Below are positions 31,388 through 42,680 of a DNA stretch of 64,000 nucleotides, in pieces; position 1 is the first letter of the stretch, and every line of letters starts with the position of its first letter. This stretch comes from Zopfochytrium polystomum (Eukaryota; Chytridiomycota; Chytridiomycetes; Chytridiales; Chytridiaceae). Made by a program: the position numbers and the translations under genes. Location: NCBI GenBank assembly GCA_025765615.1, contig JAIVFJ010000097.1:1-64000 (forward strand), given 5' to 3'. The notes under the pieces are model-generated. The model saw nothing but the letters and a program-made list of their open reading frames with translations. It made no database searches and was not told the DNA's origin.

Positions 31388-34300
31388 ATGGATGTCAAGA
31401 TTCAACTCTCACCCAAGTCAACCATCACAACCAAGGCCCTTATCGACTCTGGATCATCCTGCAACATCATTGATGCCACCCTTGCCAAGTTGTGTGCCAT
31501 TCCCACCATCAAGAAATCCACACCCCTCAAGGTCCACTTTGCCAATCATGCTCTGTTCAAGGAAATCAGCCATGAAACCAAGCAAAACCTCCACATCCAA
31601 GGCTTTCCACCATCCATGGTCAACCTGGAAGTATTGGATCTTGGCTCACCCACATTCTCTGTCATCCTGGGATTACCATGGCTGCAAGCCCAGAGCCCTG
31701 CCATTGATTGGGTCACTGGTCAAGTCCAACCTCCACCAATCGGAACAGTCACCCAAAACTCAAGTCAAGCCCCCAAGTCTCAGGCTCTCAAGCCCTTGAT
31801 TCAAGATTCACAGCCAGCCAAGACTCAAGTTCCACAGTTCACAGTTCACAGTCAAGATTCAAGTAGAGCTCATAGAGCTCACAGTCATGGCCATGACTCT
31901 TGTTCACAGAACCCACAGTCAAAGATTCAAGTACCACAGTTCACAGTCCACATTCAAGATTCAAGTTCCACAGCTCACAGTCTTTGCCAAGAACAGAACT
32001 CTCAGTCAAAGATTCAAGAATCACAGTTCCCAGTCAAGAATTCAAGCCCCACTGCTGAAGAGCACAGGAACTTGGACCCATCAGACCTTTTGCTGGCATC
32101 CAAGCTACCAAAAGAATATCTCCCTTATGCTGATGTGTTTTCCAAGACCAAGACAGACCTGCTACCAGCTCAGAGGCCTTATGACTGTGAAATCCCACTC
32201 AAGGATGAAACTTGCAGCCCACCTTTCAAGCCACTGTACCACCTCTCTCCACCAGAAGCCAAGGCCCTCCAAGAATACATTGAAGAAATGCTGAACAAGG
32301 GATTCATCCAACCTTCCAAGTCACCAGCTGGAGCTCCCATCTTTTTTGTCAAGAAGAAGGATGGGGGACTGAGACCCTGTGTGGACTACAGAGATCTCAA
32401 TGAGATGACAGTCAAGAACCGCTATCCACTGCCTCTCATCTCTGAATTACTGGACAAACTGAGCCATGCAAGGATATTTTCCAAGATTGACCTCAGAGGT
32501 GCCTACAATTTGGTCAGAATTAAGCCCCAGGATCAATGGAAGACTGCCTTCCGATGCAAATACAGTCACTTTGAGTACTTGGTCATGCCCTTTGGACTTA
32601 CCAATGCTCCAGCTATTTTCCAAGGCATGATGAATGACATCTTCAGGGATATTCTGGACCTTTTTGTCATTGTCTACCTGGATGATATCCTGGTATTTTC
32701 ATCTGACACTGCAAGCCATATGGGACATGTCAAGACTGTCTTGGAGAGACTCAGACAGCATCACCTCTATGCAAAGCTGGAGAAGTGTGAATTCCACAAG
32801 ACCTCCATTGAGTTTTTGGGGTTCATTGTGTCTGACAAAGGGATCTCCATGGCACCAGACAAGATCCAAACTATTCTTGAATGGAAGGCTCCAAATTCCA
32901 TCAAGGATGTTCAAAGCTTCCTTGGATTTTGCAACTTCTACAGAACCTTCATTGCCAACTATTCTGCCATAGCCAAGCCTCTCACTGATCTCACCAAGAA
33001 GACCACCAAGTTTGAATGGACCCCAGCAGCAGAGCAAGCCTGGCTAGCTCTTAAGACAGCAACCACAAGTGCACCACTCCTTAAGCATGTGGATCCCTTG
33101 CTTCCCTTCACCTTGGAAACTGATGCCTCAGACTATGCCCTCGGTGCTGTTCTGTCCCAGCCAAGCTCTCAGGACCCCTCTGCTCCTCTGCATCCAGTGG
33201 CATATTACTCCAGGAAGCTGAACAGTGCTGAGTGTAACTACACTGTCCATGACGAGGAGTTGCTTGCAATTGTGGAAGCATTCAAATTCTGGAGACACTA
33301 CTTGGCTGGTTCTAAAGGCATCTCTGTCTATTCTGATCACAAGAACCTCACCTTCTTCAGGGCAAGGAGGTTGCTCAAGCAGAGGCATGCCAGGTGGGCT
33401 GAACTGCTCTCTGAGTATGACTTTAAGCTGTGCTATTCTCCTGGCCACCTTAACACTGTGGCTGATGCCCTGTCAAGAAGAACAGACCTTGCACCTGAAG
33501 GGGGAGATGGTTTCACCCCACCATCCAAGACACACCTTTCATTGCTTCCTGACAGTGTGTGGGCCCATGCTATTTCCAAGGACCCCAAGCCTCACATGAT
33601 TCAAATCAGCCAAGAGGAGGAAAAACTTGAGATACTCAAGACAAGGCATGATGCAGCAACAGCTGGACACCCAGGAGAGCACAAGACATATGAGCTTGTT
33701 TCCAGAGACTTCTACTGGCCAGGCATGAGGAAGTACATCAAGAACTATGTCAGCAGCTGTGAAACCTGTCAGAGAAACAAATCCAGCAGACACAAGCCCT
33801 ATGGACTTCTGGAGCCCCTCCCAATTGCCATCAGCCCTTGGTCATCAATATCCATGGACTTCATTGTGAAACTGCCCCCATCCCATGGATTTGACTCTAT
33901 CCTTGTTGTCCATCTGCAGAAGGACAAAGTTGGCCCATTTTATCCCTGCACTGAGAATATAGATGCACAAGGAACAGCAGACCTGTTTTTGCAGCACATA
34001 TTCAGGCTCCATGGGCTGCCTCAGTCAATCGTCAGTGACAGAGGACCACAGTTCAGATCTCAATTTTGGAAAGCACTCACAGCAGCCCTTGGAATCAAGT
34101 CTCAACTGTCAACTGCTTATCACCCTCAGACTGATGGACAAACAGAAAGAACAAACCAGACTCTGGAGCAGTATTTGAGGTGCTATGTCAGCTATCAACA
34201 GGATGATTGGCCCACCCTCCTTCCGCTGGCAGAATTTGCTCTCAACAATTCTCTCCACTCAAGCACCCAGCTATCTCCTTTCTTTGCAACCTATGGCTTC

Positions 34301-34924
34301 AATCCAAGAAGAGATCTTCTGGGACAAGAGACCCTATCCAATGTCCAAGCTCCTGCTGTGGCTTCACACTTACATAAGCTCAAGATCATCAGCACCTTCC
34401 TGGACTCCACCCTGAAGCAAGCCCAAGAAGATGCCTCAAGATTTGCCAACACTCACAGAATGGACCATGACCTTGCTGTGGGTCAGCAAGTTTGGCTTCT
34501 GAGGAAGAACTTGCAGACCAAAAGACTAAGTCCCAAGCTAGACAACCTCAAGTTGGGACCTTTCAAGATCTTGGAGCAAATCAATCCAGTCACCTTCAAG
34601 CTGGATCTCCCTGCATCCATGAAGATCCACCCAGTTTTCCATGTCAGCCTTTTGGAGAAGTTTGTGGCCAATTCCATTCCAGGCAGAGTTGTTCCTCCTC
34701 CTCCAGTTGAGGTAGAAGGTGAAGAGGAATTTGAGGTTGAACAAATCTTGGATGCCAAGTGGTTTGGAAGGACACTCAAGTTCCTTGTAAAGTGGAAAGG
34801 TTACTCAGATGCTGACAACACCTGGGAACCTGAGTCAAACCTCACTCACTGCCAAGACCTTCTGCTCAAGTTCAAGACCAGGTACCCCCACCAATTGCAG
34901 AAGAGGCCTAAAAGGGGGAGATGA
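31388..34924 (+). CDS. pol: pol polyprotein of element 1 (PR-RT-RH-IN-chromodomain)
   Basis: 1178 residues from the ATG at 31388. Aspartic protease ALIDSGSS (D at about residue 20); reverse transcriptase with VIVYLDDILVF (catalytic YLDD about 429-432); RNase H around LETDASDYALGAVL (about 579); integrase zinc domain GHPGEH...CETC (about 755-795) and D,D-35-E core (SMDF, VSDRG, DGQTE). The C-terminal chromodomain (FLVKWKGYSDADNTWEPE) defines a chromovirus and would direct integration to marked chromatin. At about 33905-33950 one inserted and one deleted base restore frame but replace about a dozen residues just after the first catalytic Asp region. The stop codon abuts the 3' LTR and lies in the polypurine tract. 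The upstream frame relation to gag is altered by a 1-bp loss near 31340. Confidence 0.95.
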   Translation: MDVKIQLSPKSTITTKALIDSGSSCNIIDATLAKLCAIPTIKKSTPLKVHFANHALFKEISHETKQNLHIQGFPPSMVNLEVLDLGSPTFSVILGLPWLQAQSPAIDWVTGQVQPPPIGTVTQNSSQAPKSQALKPLIQDSQPAKTQVPQFTVHSQDSSRAHRAHSHGHDSCSQNPQSKIQVPQFTVHIQDSSSTAHSLCQEQNSQSKIQESQFPVKNSSPTAEEHRNLDPSDLLLASKLPKEYLPYADVFSKTKTDLLPAQRPYDCEIPLKDETCSPPFKPLYHLSPPEAKALQEYIEEMLNKGFIQPSKSPAGAPIFFVKKKDGGLRPCVDYRDLNEMTVKNRYPLPLISELLDKLSHARIFSKIDLRGAYNLVRIKPQDQWKTAFRCKYSHFEYLVMPFGLTNAPAIFQGMMNDIFRDILDLFVIVYLDDILVFSSDTASHMGHVKTVLERLRQHHLYAKLEKCEFHKTSIEFLGFIVSDKGISMAPDKIQTILEWKAPNSIKDVQSFLGFCNFYRTFIANYSAIAKPLTDLTKKTTKFEWTPAAEQAWLALKTATTSAPLLKHVDPLLPFTLETDASDYALGAVLSQPSSQDPSAPLHPVAYYSRKLNSAECNYTVHDEELLAIVEAFKFWRHYLAGSKGISVYSDHKNLTFFRARRLLKQRHARWAELLSEYDFKLCYSPGHLNTVADALSRRTDLAPEGGDGFTPPSKTHLSLLPDSVWAHAISKDPKPHMIQISQEEEKLEILKTRHDAATAGHPGEHKTYELVSRDFYWPGMRKYIKNYVSSCETCQRNKSSRHKPYGLLEPLPIAISPWSSISMDFIVKLPPSHGFDSILVVHLQKDKVGPFYPCTENIDAQGTADLFLQHIFRLHGLPQSIVSDRGPQFRSQFWKALTAALGIKSQLSTAYHPQTDGQTERTNQTLEQYLRCYVSYQQDDWPTLLPLAEFALNNSLHSSTQLSPFFATYGFNPRRDLLGQETLSNVQAPAVASHLHKLKIISTFLDSTLKQAQEDASRFANTHRMDHDLAVGQQVWLLRKNLQTKRLSPKLDNLKLGPFKILEQINPVTFKLDLPASMKIHPVFHVSLLEKFVANSIPGRVVPPPPVEVEGEEEFEVEQILDAKWFGRTLKFLVKWKGYSDADNTWEPESNLTHCQDLLLKFKTRYPHQLQKRPKRGR

Positions 34925-35232
34925 TGTTATGAATCACCCTCTGGAACCTTCTGGAACCTTCTAGAACATTCCTTCATGGAACCTTGTGGAACCTTCTGGA
35001 ACCTTCTTTGCTTTCCTGACTTGTCTTGTTGTCATTGGTATCATTGGTACCAGTGTATTACTAATTGCTCTTTCTGGAACTTTCTTTGAGTCTTGACAAG
35101 GAAGACTCTCAAAAGGTATAAAAGGGGGATGGGGGACCTGTCCCATCCCTCAAGTGAATTATTGTTTCCAATACAATCATCACTCCTCTCAGTTCCTTGT
35201 CTGCCTTGTCCTGTCCTGCCATGTTCCTGACA
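34925..35232 (+). repeat. 3' LTR of element 1
   Basis: 308 bp. Two substitutions near the start turn GGAAACCTCT into GGAACCTTCT, extending the first heat-shock-element block from four to six perfect contiguous pentamers (34943-34972). Preceded by the polypurine tract AAAAGGGGGAGATGA (about 34910-34924). Confidence 0.93.
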
Positions 35233-36970
35233 GCCTCCAACTTGACCTTGCCTTTGGAACTCCAGTTTTTTCACATCCCTTACCCCTGTCCCAGCCCACT
35301 TCACTAAGTCTCTCATCCCCTTTTTTAACCAACAAACATCCTTCCAATACTCTGGCCCACCCCTATTTTCTGTTCACGCTCACTCCATCAACTCATCAGT
35401 TCCTTGGCATATTTTTCTCAACGTGTTTCCCACTCTCCGTTCACACTCTGTCCTCTTTTTTGAACAACTTTTTGACCTCCACCTCACCAGTCCCTCCTAC
35501 AGAGACGGCCCACTTCCTGACAAACTCTGTGAAGTGTACCATATCATTAAGACCTTTATTCTCACTCTTCCAACCTTTGGATCTCTAGTCTTTTGATGGT
35601 CCTCTTTACAATCCCTTTTACCCATCTTCTTTGGATCCCCTTCACCGTCCCCCCCTTGCTCGTGGCAGTTTTTCCTGTCTGATGACCCCACCACAAGTGG
35701 AATTCTTCTGCATTGTTAACTGGACTCACACACTCCCAAAACCCCAACTCCTTTCTCATCACTACTCCAGGCTCCCTGAACACCTTCACCCTTCCTCCCA
35801 CAATTTCCACTTGGTCCAAAGCCTTGGCTGCCCCATTGGCTCCCCCCCCATTCTCTTACCCCTGCAGCAAGCACATCTCTCCCTACAATCCAACTTCCCT
35901 TGCACACTCCACCTACACAGTTCCCATCAGCAGCTGCACAAGCGCTACTGCAACTCAACCCTCCCAGTCCATCTTCTTTGTTAACTGGCCTTCTCCAACC
36001 ACTGTGTTCACACCCACATCTTTCCCACTCCTCACCTCCCACCACTCCACTTTCAATCCAGCTCCCTTCACAAATCCCTGCTTTCAACCAATGGACGTGC
36101 CCCTCCTCCCTGCTGACCTTGCTCACCACCCATCCTTGACCTTCGTCACCAATGGCCCTACACAAGGAGGGCTTCATGGTTGGATCTGTAGTTTGACTTG
36201 AGGTTAACTTTGAATTTTCATTTGCCCTCCCTCCACTCTCTGCCTCTTCCACCACTGCTGAAATTGCTGCCCTCACCATCACTGCAAAGCTTCCCCTGCC
36301 CCTGACTTTTCAACTTGACAATCTTGGAGTGGTTCACACCTTTGAGAAACTCTTCCCCTCAAACTCCTTTAGTCCCCATCCACACAGCAAGCTCAACACA
36401 CCTCCTCTCTCTGATTCCCTCCATCGTCTTTTGCAGCAACATTAGCGAACAGACTCAATGGGCTTATGGGCACAGATCCACCCCAAACCAGTCCATACAT
36501 CACAGTGCGAATTGAGAGAGAGATGAAATAGGGTATCCATTCGTGATCAGTGACATGATCCACTGGAAACAGCCTCCTGCGCTGGATTGGCAGCACGGGC
36601 ACAGCAGGTGATCACCATCGCATGTCTTCTTTGGTTCTGATCATCCACCACACCCTTCAGTCCGCAGGGTAATCGCTTCCTCTTTGCATTCCCCCTGTAG
36701 TTCGAATAACTCCACTATGAATTTTTTTTCGTATGTTCTTTGATAGAGTGGAAGAGGGAGATACTTGAGGAGAGGATAGTGCATTCAAACGATGGGAGAG
36801 GTGTGGGCAAGGATCGGACGAAAAAGAAGACGAGGCACTGGGGAAGAATGGCTTATCACCACCAAATTCCGTTAGGTGAGGCACCAAAAGTAGTAGAGTC
36901 TTCGAAGCAAAGCCCATGAGAGAATGGCAAGCCCGAAAAAACGCAAATCGACGAAAACTAGAACCGGCCC
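35233..36970. other. Decayed C/T-rich DNA, right flank of element 1
   Basis: Continuation of the pre-insertion sequence at 29481-30013. Frames are Pro/Ser/Leu-rich with frequent stops; short protein-like stretches occur (e.g. DGPLPDKLCEVYHIIKTF near 35505-35560) without a recognisable family. The last few hundred bases are the 3' flank of the peptidase gene. Confidence 0.4.
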
Positions 36971-39134
36971 TTATAGGTCGACCTCATCCACACCGCGTAT
37001 CAGTTCGAAAAAGAAGCCGACAGCGCCCACGACGTCGGCCACGGGAACCCTCTCGTCGACAGTGTGCACGCCGGCGTACCCCCTGACTGGGGTGAATCGG
37101 AACACGTGGCGACTCAGCCCATGGAAGTATCGCGTGTCCGTGTTGCCGTTCGGCAGTGTCGGCGCCACGATCGGGACGCGGTCGCTTCCCCTGGCTAACG
37201 CGTGGCGGATGGCAGCGGAGACGAGCGCAAACGGCTTGGACGAAGGCTGCGAGGGCGTGCGAGGCGCCGGGTCCAAGAAGGTCGACAGCGTCGTCAGGCG
37301 GAGTGTGCCTGCCGTTGCAACGGCCTTGGTTCCGGTGGATCCGCTCGACGGCAGCACAGCGAGGGTCTTACCGTCGTGCGTCTCCTGGGCGACCGTGAGG
37401 TTGTAGCGGGCAGCAACAGGGGAGAGGACGCGCAATAGGGCTTTTTCTGTGAGCCCGACTGAGGAGTCTGCGGCGACACGGTAGTTTGCGGTGGCGGATG
37501 AGAGCTCGGGCAGCGCATTCACTTTGACGCCACCGGAGATGAGGTCCACGGCCTGGGTGGTGCTGAGGGCGGATTTGTGCACTGGGTTCTTCGCAAGAAG
37601 GTGAAGCAGCTTGCTTTTCGCCTTGTTGAGGCGATTTGGGTGGCCCACAGATGAGTCAAGGTCTTGGATAGCTCGCTTAAAATCTGCAGGAGCGGTGGGA
37701 CCGTGGGCTGCTTCGCACCTAAGCTGAGACAGCAATGCTGACTCGCGGTCGGGGTCGCCCACGACGCCAAGAGACATAGGGAAGGGGTTTCTCTCGAGCG
37801 TGACGACAGCATCAGCTAGAATTCCGATTCCCGTGTGCTCAGGAGGAACGGAAGAGTGGCCACCAGCCGTCTCAACGTTGACCATGACATTCATGTACCC
37901 CTTTTCTGTGACAGACAGGTAGGCAAAAGTCGCACCATGCGCCTCGCCCAGGCTGCTGCCTTCGTCCAGGATCATGGCGATATTGTGTGTTCCGTATCGA
38001 GAATGGATGTGCTCGGCAATGTACTTTGCGCCTAGAGTACCAGAAATTTCTTCGTCGAAACCAAAAGCGATGATGATGGTTCGCTGCGGCTTGTGGTTGT
38101 GATGAAGAAGTGTCTCAGTCGCCTCCATGCTAGCAAGCATCGGGAATGATAGTAAGGGGAACAAGGTTAATCCTATAACATTGTTCGAATTTATTGACTT
38201 ACAGGGCCGTCAACTGTGTCTTGCAGTCGACGCTGCCGCGACCCCACACAAAACCGTCCGCAACTACTCCACCGAAAGGAGGGTAAGTCCACCTGTCCAG
38301 GGTTTCCGTCGGAACCGGAACGACATCCATATGGGCAGTGAACATGACGGGCTTAAGCTCAGCGGCCTCACCCTTCCAAGTGAAGACGAGTCCGTATCTG
38401 TTGACCACCTCCAGTCGGAGGTGCTTGTGTACCAGCGGATACGTTTTCGCGAGGTACACACGGACATCGTCAAAGAACTTGCGTCGGGGGTCCGTGTCTG
38501 GGAGGGGTTCCTCAGGCGGCACGGAGGTCATGTCGTCATACGAAACGGAGGGAATCTGCACAAGCCCAGATAGCTTGCTCGCAACTGTGGCCGAGTACGC
38601 TTCGTCGGCGGGATAGGCAAACAGAGAAGCATACACGGCATCCAGCTCAGGATCGCGAGTCAGGACAAGTGGCTGCTGCTGAGGGCAGGCGGCTCCCTCC
38701 TCGAACGCGCCATAGTGTTGGAAGGAGGTTTGCGCGTCAACGGGGATCGCGGGTAACGGCGCGGGGTGGCCAAGACGGATGGAAGGACGGCGGTCGCCGG
38801 CTGGCAGGCGGACCGAGATGAGTGGTCCAGCGCTGTTGCGGTCCCTCGGCCGCACCCCCCCACAGACAATGGTGACCGTGGCGAGGGCGGCCGCCGCCGC
38901 GACGAAGATAAGCACACGGGCCGCGGAAAACCACCACGCCGCAGCAGCGGCAGGGTCTCTCTGGAGGAGGACGCGGCGGCTGCGTCGGAATGACGACGCC
39001 GCCTCCTCCTTTTCAAGGAAAGTGAGCGCGAGGTCGCCGTCGCCGTCGCCGTCGCCAACGCCAACGCCGACGACGATGCAGTCCTTCTTGTCCACTTTGC
39101 CGACGGGCAGGCTGTTGAGGTCGGCTTTTTCCAT
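36971..39134 (-). CDS. CPS1-like: M20 metallopeptidase, carboxypeptidase S (Cps1)-like, two exons
   Basis: Exon 1 39134-38203, intron 38202-38130 (73 bp, GTAAGT...GCTAG), exon 2 38129-36971; about 696 residues. A single N-terminal membrane anchor (ARVLIFVAAAAALATVTIV) after a cytosolic acidic/basic tail fits the vacuolar type II topology of yeast Cps1. M20 motifs: metal ligand HMDVVPV; GRGSVDCK (bridging Asp kept, second Asp of the usual DDK replaced by Cys); catalytic/metal pair DEEISG formed in exon 2; dimerisation-domain landmark ETAGGHSSVPP; C-terminal ligand region GNTDTRYFHGLSRHVFRF. The family hydrolyses C-terminal residues from small peptides in the vacuole for nitrogen recycling. The start follows an A30 tract by 8 bp. 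Exon 1 alone would lack DEEISG, so the splice is needed for activity. Confidence 0.92.
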
Positions 39135-39141
39135 TTTCGGT

Positions 39142-39142
<1 letters not shown>

Positions 39143-39172
<30 letters not shown>
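39143..39172 (-). promoter_or_regulatory. A30 tract upstream of the Cps1-like start
   Basis: Thirty consecutive A on the coding strand, ending 8 bp before the ATG. One of three such leader tracts in the window. Confidence 0.5.
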
Positions 39173-39175
<3 letters not shown>

Positions 39176-39237
39176 ATGGTTGACGTGTTTGTCTTTTCCC
39201 GGACCTTCCATTTATGCATACAATTTTTGATCATTAA

Positions 39238-40298
39238 TTAACCGAAAGTCAGTCTGTCTGCCTGTCTGTCCGTCGGTCTCGACTTGCACCGGCTCTGGGC
39301 GGGCCGCTCCACCAAAACAGCGACGGACTCCGAGAAGTCGACGGCTGTCGCTATCGGCGGCGCGCTGCCCTCATCGACGGCGGCACAATTGTTATCAGCG
39401 CTGGCGGCAGTCCGCAAGACTACCCGCTCCAGGCGGATGGCCCGCTCGAGGTTTCTGCGCCGCCTCGCCCCATTCGCGCGCAGGATCATGCCGACCCCGA
39501 ATACGGCAACAACCACAGCGAAGCCGACGATCGTAATGACAGCGGCCTTGGAAATGCTTGACGCAGACGGTGAGGAGCTGCTCGCGCCGCTGTTGCCCGG
39601 CGTCGCCAGCCGAATCTGCCAGGGATGGTTGTGGGTAGGAGAAAAGAAAACGAAAAGAGATTAAACAGAGGTACTGTGCTTTTCGTTCCGTTCTTCCCGC
39701 CGTACCTCCGCTATGTCCATTTGACATGTGCGTGGTGAATTTGAACCCATTGGAACCAAAGAGCCCCATACTATCTTCAAGTCCTGCACCGAGACGATCG
39801 CATCGTCAAAGTCATTGTCGCCACTCGTATTGAAAAAAGTGATAGTGTCCACCCGCATAACGGTGCGAGTTGAACTAAATGCCATCGTCGTGTTGCAGCT
39901 GAAGTGCACATCTGGAACAAGCCCGCTCACGGTGACGTCAGAAGAGCTCGTTATCGAAAGGGACGGGCATTTGAATGTTCGATCTAACTCTGCGCTTTCA
40001 GCACTTTCAAAGAAATTGTGTGTGGATAAATAACCACATACACTCAACTGTCGAAAACGGTGGACAGATCTCCATACTCGATGGTGGCTCTCGCAAGCGA
40101 GATAGGAACGATGGACGAGAAATGGAAGTGGAGCCATTGCGGGTCGCATGATGTGGAGCTATTTGTGACCTCTTGAGGTGTCGAACATCCAGAGAAATTA
40201 AGCACGGCGGGCATTGTGGCAGCCTTCCCCTCGCGCATGAACACGACGGGCACGGACACGTACACACCCACTCGCTCGCAAGCACGCACTCACGCAGG

Positions 40299-40355
<57 letters not shown>

Positions 40356-40570
40356 CAAGGCAAGGCATACTCACGCTTTTGTGATGCCCACCGGGTGGGT
40401 GCGGTCACATTCAAGGCTGTTGATGCTGTTGAGGAAGCCGAAGATGAGCCAAAGAGGTGCCACGAGAGGCCGTCCACGACATTGTCCGGGCGGCACGTTG
40501 AGGCGCCGCACTCGTCGGAAGTTGCGATGGATGAGGCGTCGACGGTAATGAGCTCACGAGACACCAGCAT
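39238..40570 (-). CDS. Type I membrane protein with Cys-containing ectodomain, about four exons, 5' end uncertain
   Basis: Likely exons: ...40570-40375, 40270-40049, 39989-39706, 39615-39238; phases close throughout. The ectodomain has scattered cysteines (DECGASTC, NFSGCST, STSCDP, FKCPS, HFSCNTT, RTCQMD) and many N-glycosylation sequons, with aromatic-rich beta-type segments (WLHFHFSSIV; VDTITFFNTSGDNDFDD). The last exon has a Ser-rich linker, one membrane span (AAVITIVGFAVVVAVFGVGMIL) and a basic cytoplasmic tail starting RANGARRRR. The intron at about 40374-40271 holds a (GT)n microsatellite; its acceptor is weak. The signal peptide must lie upstream: an acceptor-like CTTACAG is seen near 40606. 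No domain family recognised; a surface receptor or adhesin is possible. Confidence 0.55.
40303..40354. repeat. (AC)n microsatellite inside a predicted intron
   Basis: About 26 AC units on the plus strand, in the first visible intron of the membrane-protein gene (GT on the coding strand). Confidence 0.9.
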
Positions 40571-42373
40571 CAGACAGAGCTGGGAGATGTAGACTGTCTG
40601 TAAGAGTTAGGCCAGAAGAGGACGGAGGAGGACTAAGGAGAGGGAGGAGAGGTGGTGGTGGTGGTGGTGTTGGTAGTCGTGGAGGGATGTGGGGAGAGGA
40701 GCTGGAGCAGCAAGTTTCTGGAGCTGGTGCGATCGGCGTGCCCTTGGGTTTTGGGACGGCAGGGTCGGGACACTCTCCTCCAACTAAGGGGGTGGTGGGT
40801 AAGGTGAAAGGAAGCTCGGTAGGCGATTGTGTGACTCACTAAATAACTGACTGCGACCCGTTCGATCGAGATCGCTTCAAGGTGGCGTGCTTATAACAAC
40901 CAATCGCAAGGGATAGACGGGAACGGGAGCGACCAAATTCCGCACCATAACTAACGCCCGCGGAAGCGGGTGTGCGTTTTGGGCCGGGGGGCGCCTTCTT
41001 TTCTTTGTTTCTGGACATGTCATGCAAGGTTTTTTGCAACGCACCACCATGCCATGAAAAATCGATACATGCTACACACCTGCAAATGATTCTCAGAAAA
41101 TTGTGCGCAATAACCTTGACTTTCATTGCACTTAAGCCGCTCCTCGCACCGCAATACCAAAAAAATACAGTTAATTTGGGGATTTACTAAAATTTCGAGA
41201 ATGCTCACAGAATATGAAAGAGACAGAATGGCGTGACTCCATGCGGTAATGATAAGTTTTTTCCTTGCACTTCTCTTTTTCTTCATTGCAGCTTGGACGA
41301 TTATGGTTTGGGTGGAGAAAGGGGGCCAGGTCCGCGGTGGCACTTTGGCCAATAGTTGTCTACCAAAGGCTTGTCACTACAGTTGTGTGTCAACAAAGCC
41401 CAACACTTCTCTCGAAAAACAATTAACTGGAGCAGCAAACTGAACAAATTCTGTTCCATATGTAGGGCGGTATGCACATTTCCCCAGATATCTGCAATAC
41501 ATTCTTTCAATTTTACTCTCGGCAGAGTGACTGCGGTGCGCTTACTCCAAGCAAACTTGCAATTCCTGGTTGAACCTTCAGCAAGTTCATTTTGCCTGTC
41601 GGGGGGCACTCTCCCGGTGAGGGTGAGGGTGTGGTTGAAATTCAATTGAAGATATTTTACTCGACCAGTTGCCTCGCCTCATCCTATTCGCCCTCTTCCC
41701 AACCCTTTTTCAACCCCTGCAACTGACCAAACCCACAGCCAGTCCAGTGCCGGGGAAAAAAAAGAAAATGAAAAAGAAAAACAAAACTCTTGGTTCCTTT
41801 TGTGTGACAAGTCCGCACTTCTTGTTTCCCTCCGCACATTTAGTTATCATCAGCCGTTCCAACGAGACGGAGACAGAGCGGACAGAGAAGCGAGACGGCC
41901 GTCTGCTGATCAGTTTTGGTTCGTTCGCCAGCTCACTGTGAGTCACACTCCTGTCTGTCTGCGCGTGGAGTTAGAGGAAAACTAAGGGAGTATTGGGGAA
42001 GGTCATCAGGCACGCGGCGCGGTGGCGGCGGCGGCGTGCGGCACGCGCTACTTTCTTTGATAAGTTGCCTGTTGCTTGCTTGCTTGGCCTTCCTCCCTGA
42101 CCGCGTCCAGCTGGCTGCTTGCAAATGAGGGATCATCCACCCCTGTCTGCGGCCGTTGGTACAAAATTTATGGAAGAAAATTGCCCAGTCTCCCGGTCTG
42201 CCAACGTGTTTCGCTGTCTGTCCGTCTGTCTTGCCGCTTGCACAAGCAGTCCCTTTTGCTCCGTTGCACCGCCCGCCGCGTTTGATGAGAGAGAGCAATT
42301 TTACCCCTTTTTTGTGGTTCATTTTGTTCGCCCTTCTCACCCGCTATCTATTTCTCTCTGTCTCACTCTCTCT
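40571..42373. other. Intergenic; possible 5' exon of the membrane-protein gene, otherwise nothing
   Basis: The first 300 bp may hold the missing signal-peptide exon of the neighbouring minus-strand gene; it contains a short (GGT)n run near 40652. The rest shows no supported gene. Confidence 0.45.
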
Positions 42374-42376
42374 CTG

Positions 42377-42381
<5 letters not shown>

Positions 42382-42438
<57 letters not shown>
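42382..42438. repeat. (CT)n tract upstream of the carbonic anhydrase gene
   Basis: Nearly perfect (CT)28 on the coding strand, about 240 bp before the ATG; an A14 run (42505-42518) follows. Comparable CT tracts precede the SH3-protein and BAR-PH genes. Confidence 0.85.
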
Positions 42439-42441
<3 letters not shown>

Positions 42442-42680
42442 CAACCAATGCCAGCACCCACTCACATCATGGTTGGACAAACGGAGGCGAGAGGGAACCA
42501 GGAAAAAAAAAAAAAACGTTTGTGCTCGTTTTTCTGCCCCACCAACTTCCACCAACTTCCGTCCCTCAGTCAAATTGCCCCCCATTCGCTACTTCCCCTC
42601 CCGTCTCTTCCCGCATATCCTTAACGCCACCTTGACCCAACCACACCTCTTCTTCCTTTGCCAGTCTTTTGCGCGTCGCC

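Larger units (their letters stand above)
30014..35232 (+). mobile_element. Full-length Ty3/gypsy chromovirus (element 1), self-priming type
   Basis: 5,219 bp with 308-bp LTRs (30014-30321, 34925-35232) and the perfect 5-bp target duplication GCCTC (30009-30013, 35233-35237). The order is LTR, primer-binding site, gag, protease, reverse transcriptase, RNase H, integrase, chromodomain, polypurine tract, LTR. The two LTRs differ at about five positions by eye, so insertion is fairly recent. Coding damage (lost gag start, gag frameshift, paired indels in integrase) makes it probably non-autonomous, unlike the copy at 46779-52038. Confidence 0.96.

Noticed and set aside
40007..40351. Cys-Val repeat protein frame
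   Set aside because: Translation of the (GT)n microsatellite; chance frame.
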